Assembly (NCBI GenBank): GCA_903930085.1
Contig: CAIYXD010000614.1
Span: 1-6,902 of the forward strand
Direction of reading: 5' to 3'
DNA from: an uncultured Flavobacteriia bacterium
GTDB taxonomy: Bacteria > Bacteroidota > Bacteroidia > Flavobacteriales_D > Crocinitomicaceae
DNA length: 6,902 bases
Every line of letters starts with the position of its first letter. Within the stretch, counting starts at the first letter, position 1. The translations under genes were made by a program, and so were the position numbers. The notes beneath the pieces are model-generated. The model saw nothing but the letters and a program-made list of their open reading frames with translations. It was not told where the DNA came from and ran no database searches. Below, one piece after another: positions 6,691-6,902 of the stretch.

Positions 6691-6902
6691 TTAAGCTTCC
6701 GGCGCCAAGCGCAAAACAATCCCTTCAATTTGATCAGAAATGTGAATTTGACACCCCAAACGGCTATTTGGCTTCACGAAAAATGCTTGATCCAACATGT
6801 CAAGTTCCGCATCGCTTTGTTCCGGTAATTCGGTGTCCGATTCCAAATAACACTGGCATGTAGCACACATCGCCATTCCGCCACATTCTCCCAAAACAGG
6901 CA
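6691..6902 (-). CDS. [2Fe-2S] ferredoxin, adrenodoxin type (partial, N terminus beyond window)
   Basis: The frame enters from the right edge and ends at TAA (6693-6691), giving the last 69 residues. The apparent start TTG at 6894 is an internal Leu codon, since the frame continues upstream as PVL. Cluster ligands are visible: C-x5-C-x2-C in GECGGMAMCATCQC (fragment C6, C12, C15) and the fourth Cys in SRLGCQI (C50). This spacing with the SRLGCQI block marks the adrenodoxin/bacterial Isc-Fdx-like class rather than the plant photosynthetic type. The full protein should be about 105-115 aa, so roughly 40 residues are missing. It is a cytoplasmic one-electron carrier; partners (a ferredoxin reductase, Fe-S assembly or a P450) cannot be told from this window. 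An additional Cys (C17) next to the third ligand is not expected to bind the cluster. It converges on the barrel gene and shares its terminator. Confidence 0.9.
   Translation of the reverse strand, partial: PVLGECGGMAMCATCQCYLESDTELPEQSDAELDMLDQAFFVKPNSRLGCQIHISDQIEGIVLRLAPEA

Noticed and set aside
6892..6894. TTG at 6894 as the start of the ferredoxin
   Set aside because: It would begin the protein two residues before the first cluster cysteine, without the N-terminal beta sheet; the frame stays open to the window edge, so the gene is simply truncated.
1..6902. Mobile element, CRISPR array, tRNA/rRNA or anti-phage system
   Set aside because: I saw no terminal inverted repeats, transposase motifs, regularly spaced repeats or RNA gene structures, and every stretch over 100 nt is accounted for by coding sequence.

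Overview
The window is AT-rich and gene-dense and comes from a member of the Bacteroidota, most likely order Flavobacteriales. The evidence is a gldB-gldC pair, which is specific to this phylum, signal peptides that all place Gln at position +1, an exact Bacteroidota-type promoter (TTG plus TAnnTTTG) and no clear Shine-Dalgarno sequences. A Fluviicola- or Crocinitomicaceae-like relative is possible, but the sequence alone does not settle the genus. There is no sign of phage, IS elements, CRISPR or recent transfer: this looks like core chromosome.

Layout. Positions 1-1824 hold a compact leftward operon: gldB (lipoprotein), gldC (small soluble protein), then a DUF2797 zinc-ribbon protein cut by the window edge. 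The junctions are 1 nt (gldB/gldC) and a 1-nt overlap (gldC/DUF2797), so translation is probably coupled. A 71-nt divergent intergenic region (1825-1895) separates it from a rightward four-gene cluster. That cluster is an outer-membrane beta-barrel protein (1896-2729), ammonia-dependent NAD synthetase nadE (TTG start, 2746-3519), a large secreted M48-type metalloprotease with a long uncharacterised C-terminal half (3525-5753), and a second outer-membrane beta-barrel protein (5758-6600). Gaps are 16, 5 and 4 nt, which indicates one operon. A perfect 17-bp hairpin flanked by A and T tracts (6618-6655) ends this operon and, from the other strand, the converging gene for a [2Fe-2S] ferredoxin (6691-6902, truncated at its N terminus).

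How the genes fit. GldB and GldC are cell-envelope proteins known from gliding motility in Flavobacterium, although homologues also occur in non-gliding species. The rightward operon sends three of its four products across the inner membrane: two predicted barrels and one periplasmic or outer-membrane-associated metalloprotease. A cytoplasmic NAD synthetase lies among them, probably through positional conservation rather than shared function. The parts least explained by known families are the roughly 540-residue C-terminal part of the M48 protein and the DUF2797 protein, which combines a zinc ribbon with what looks like a GIY-YIG-like core.
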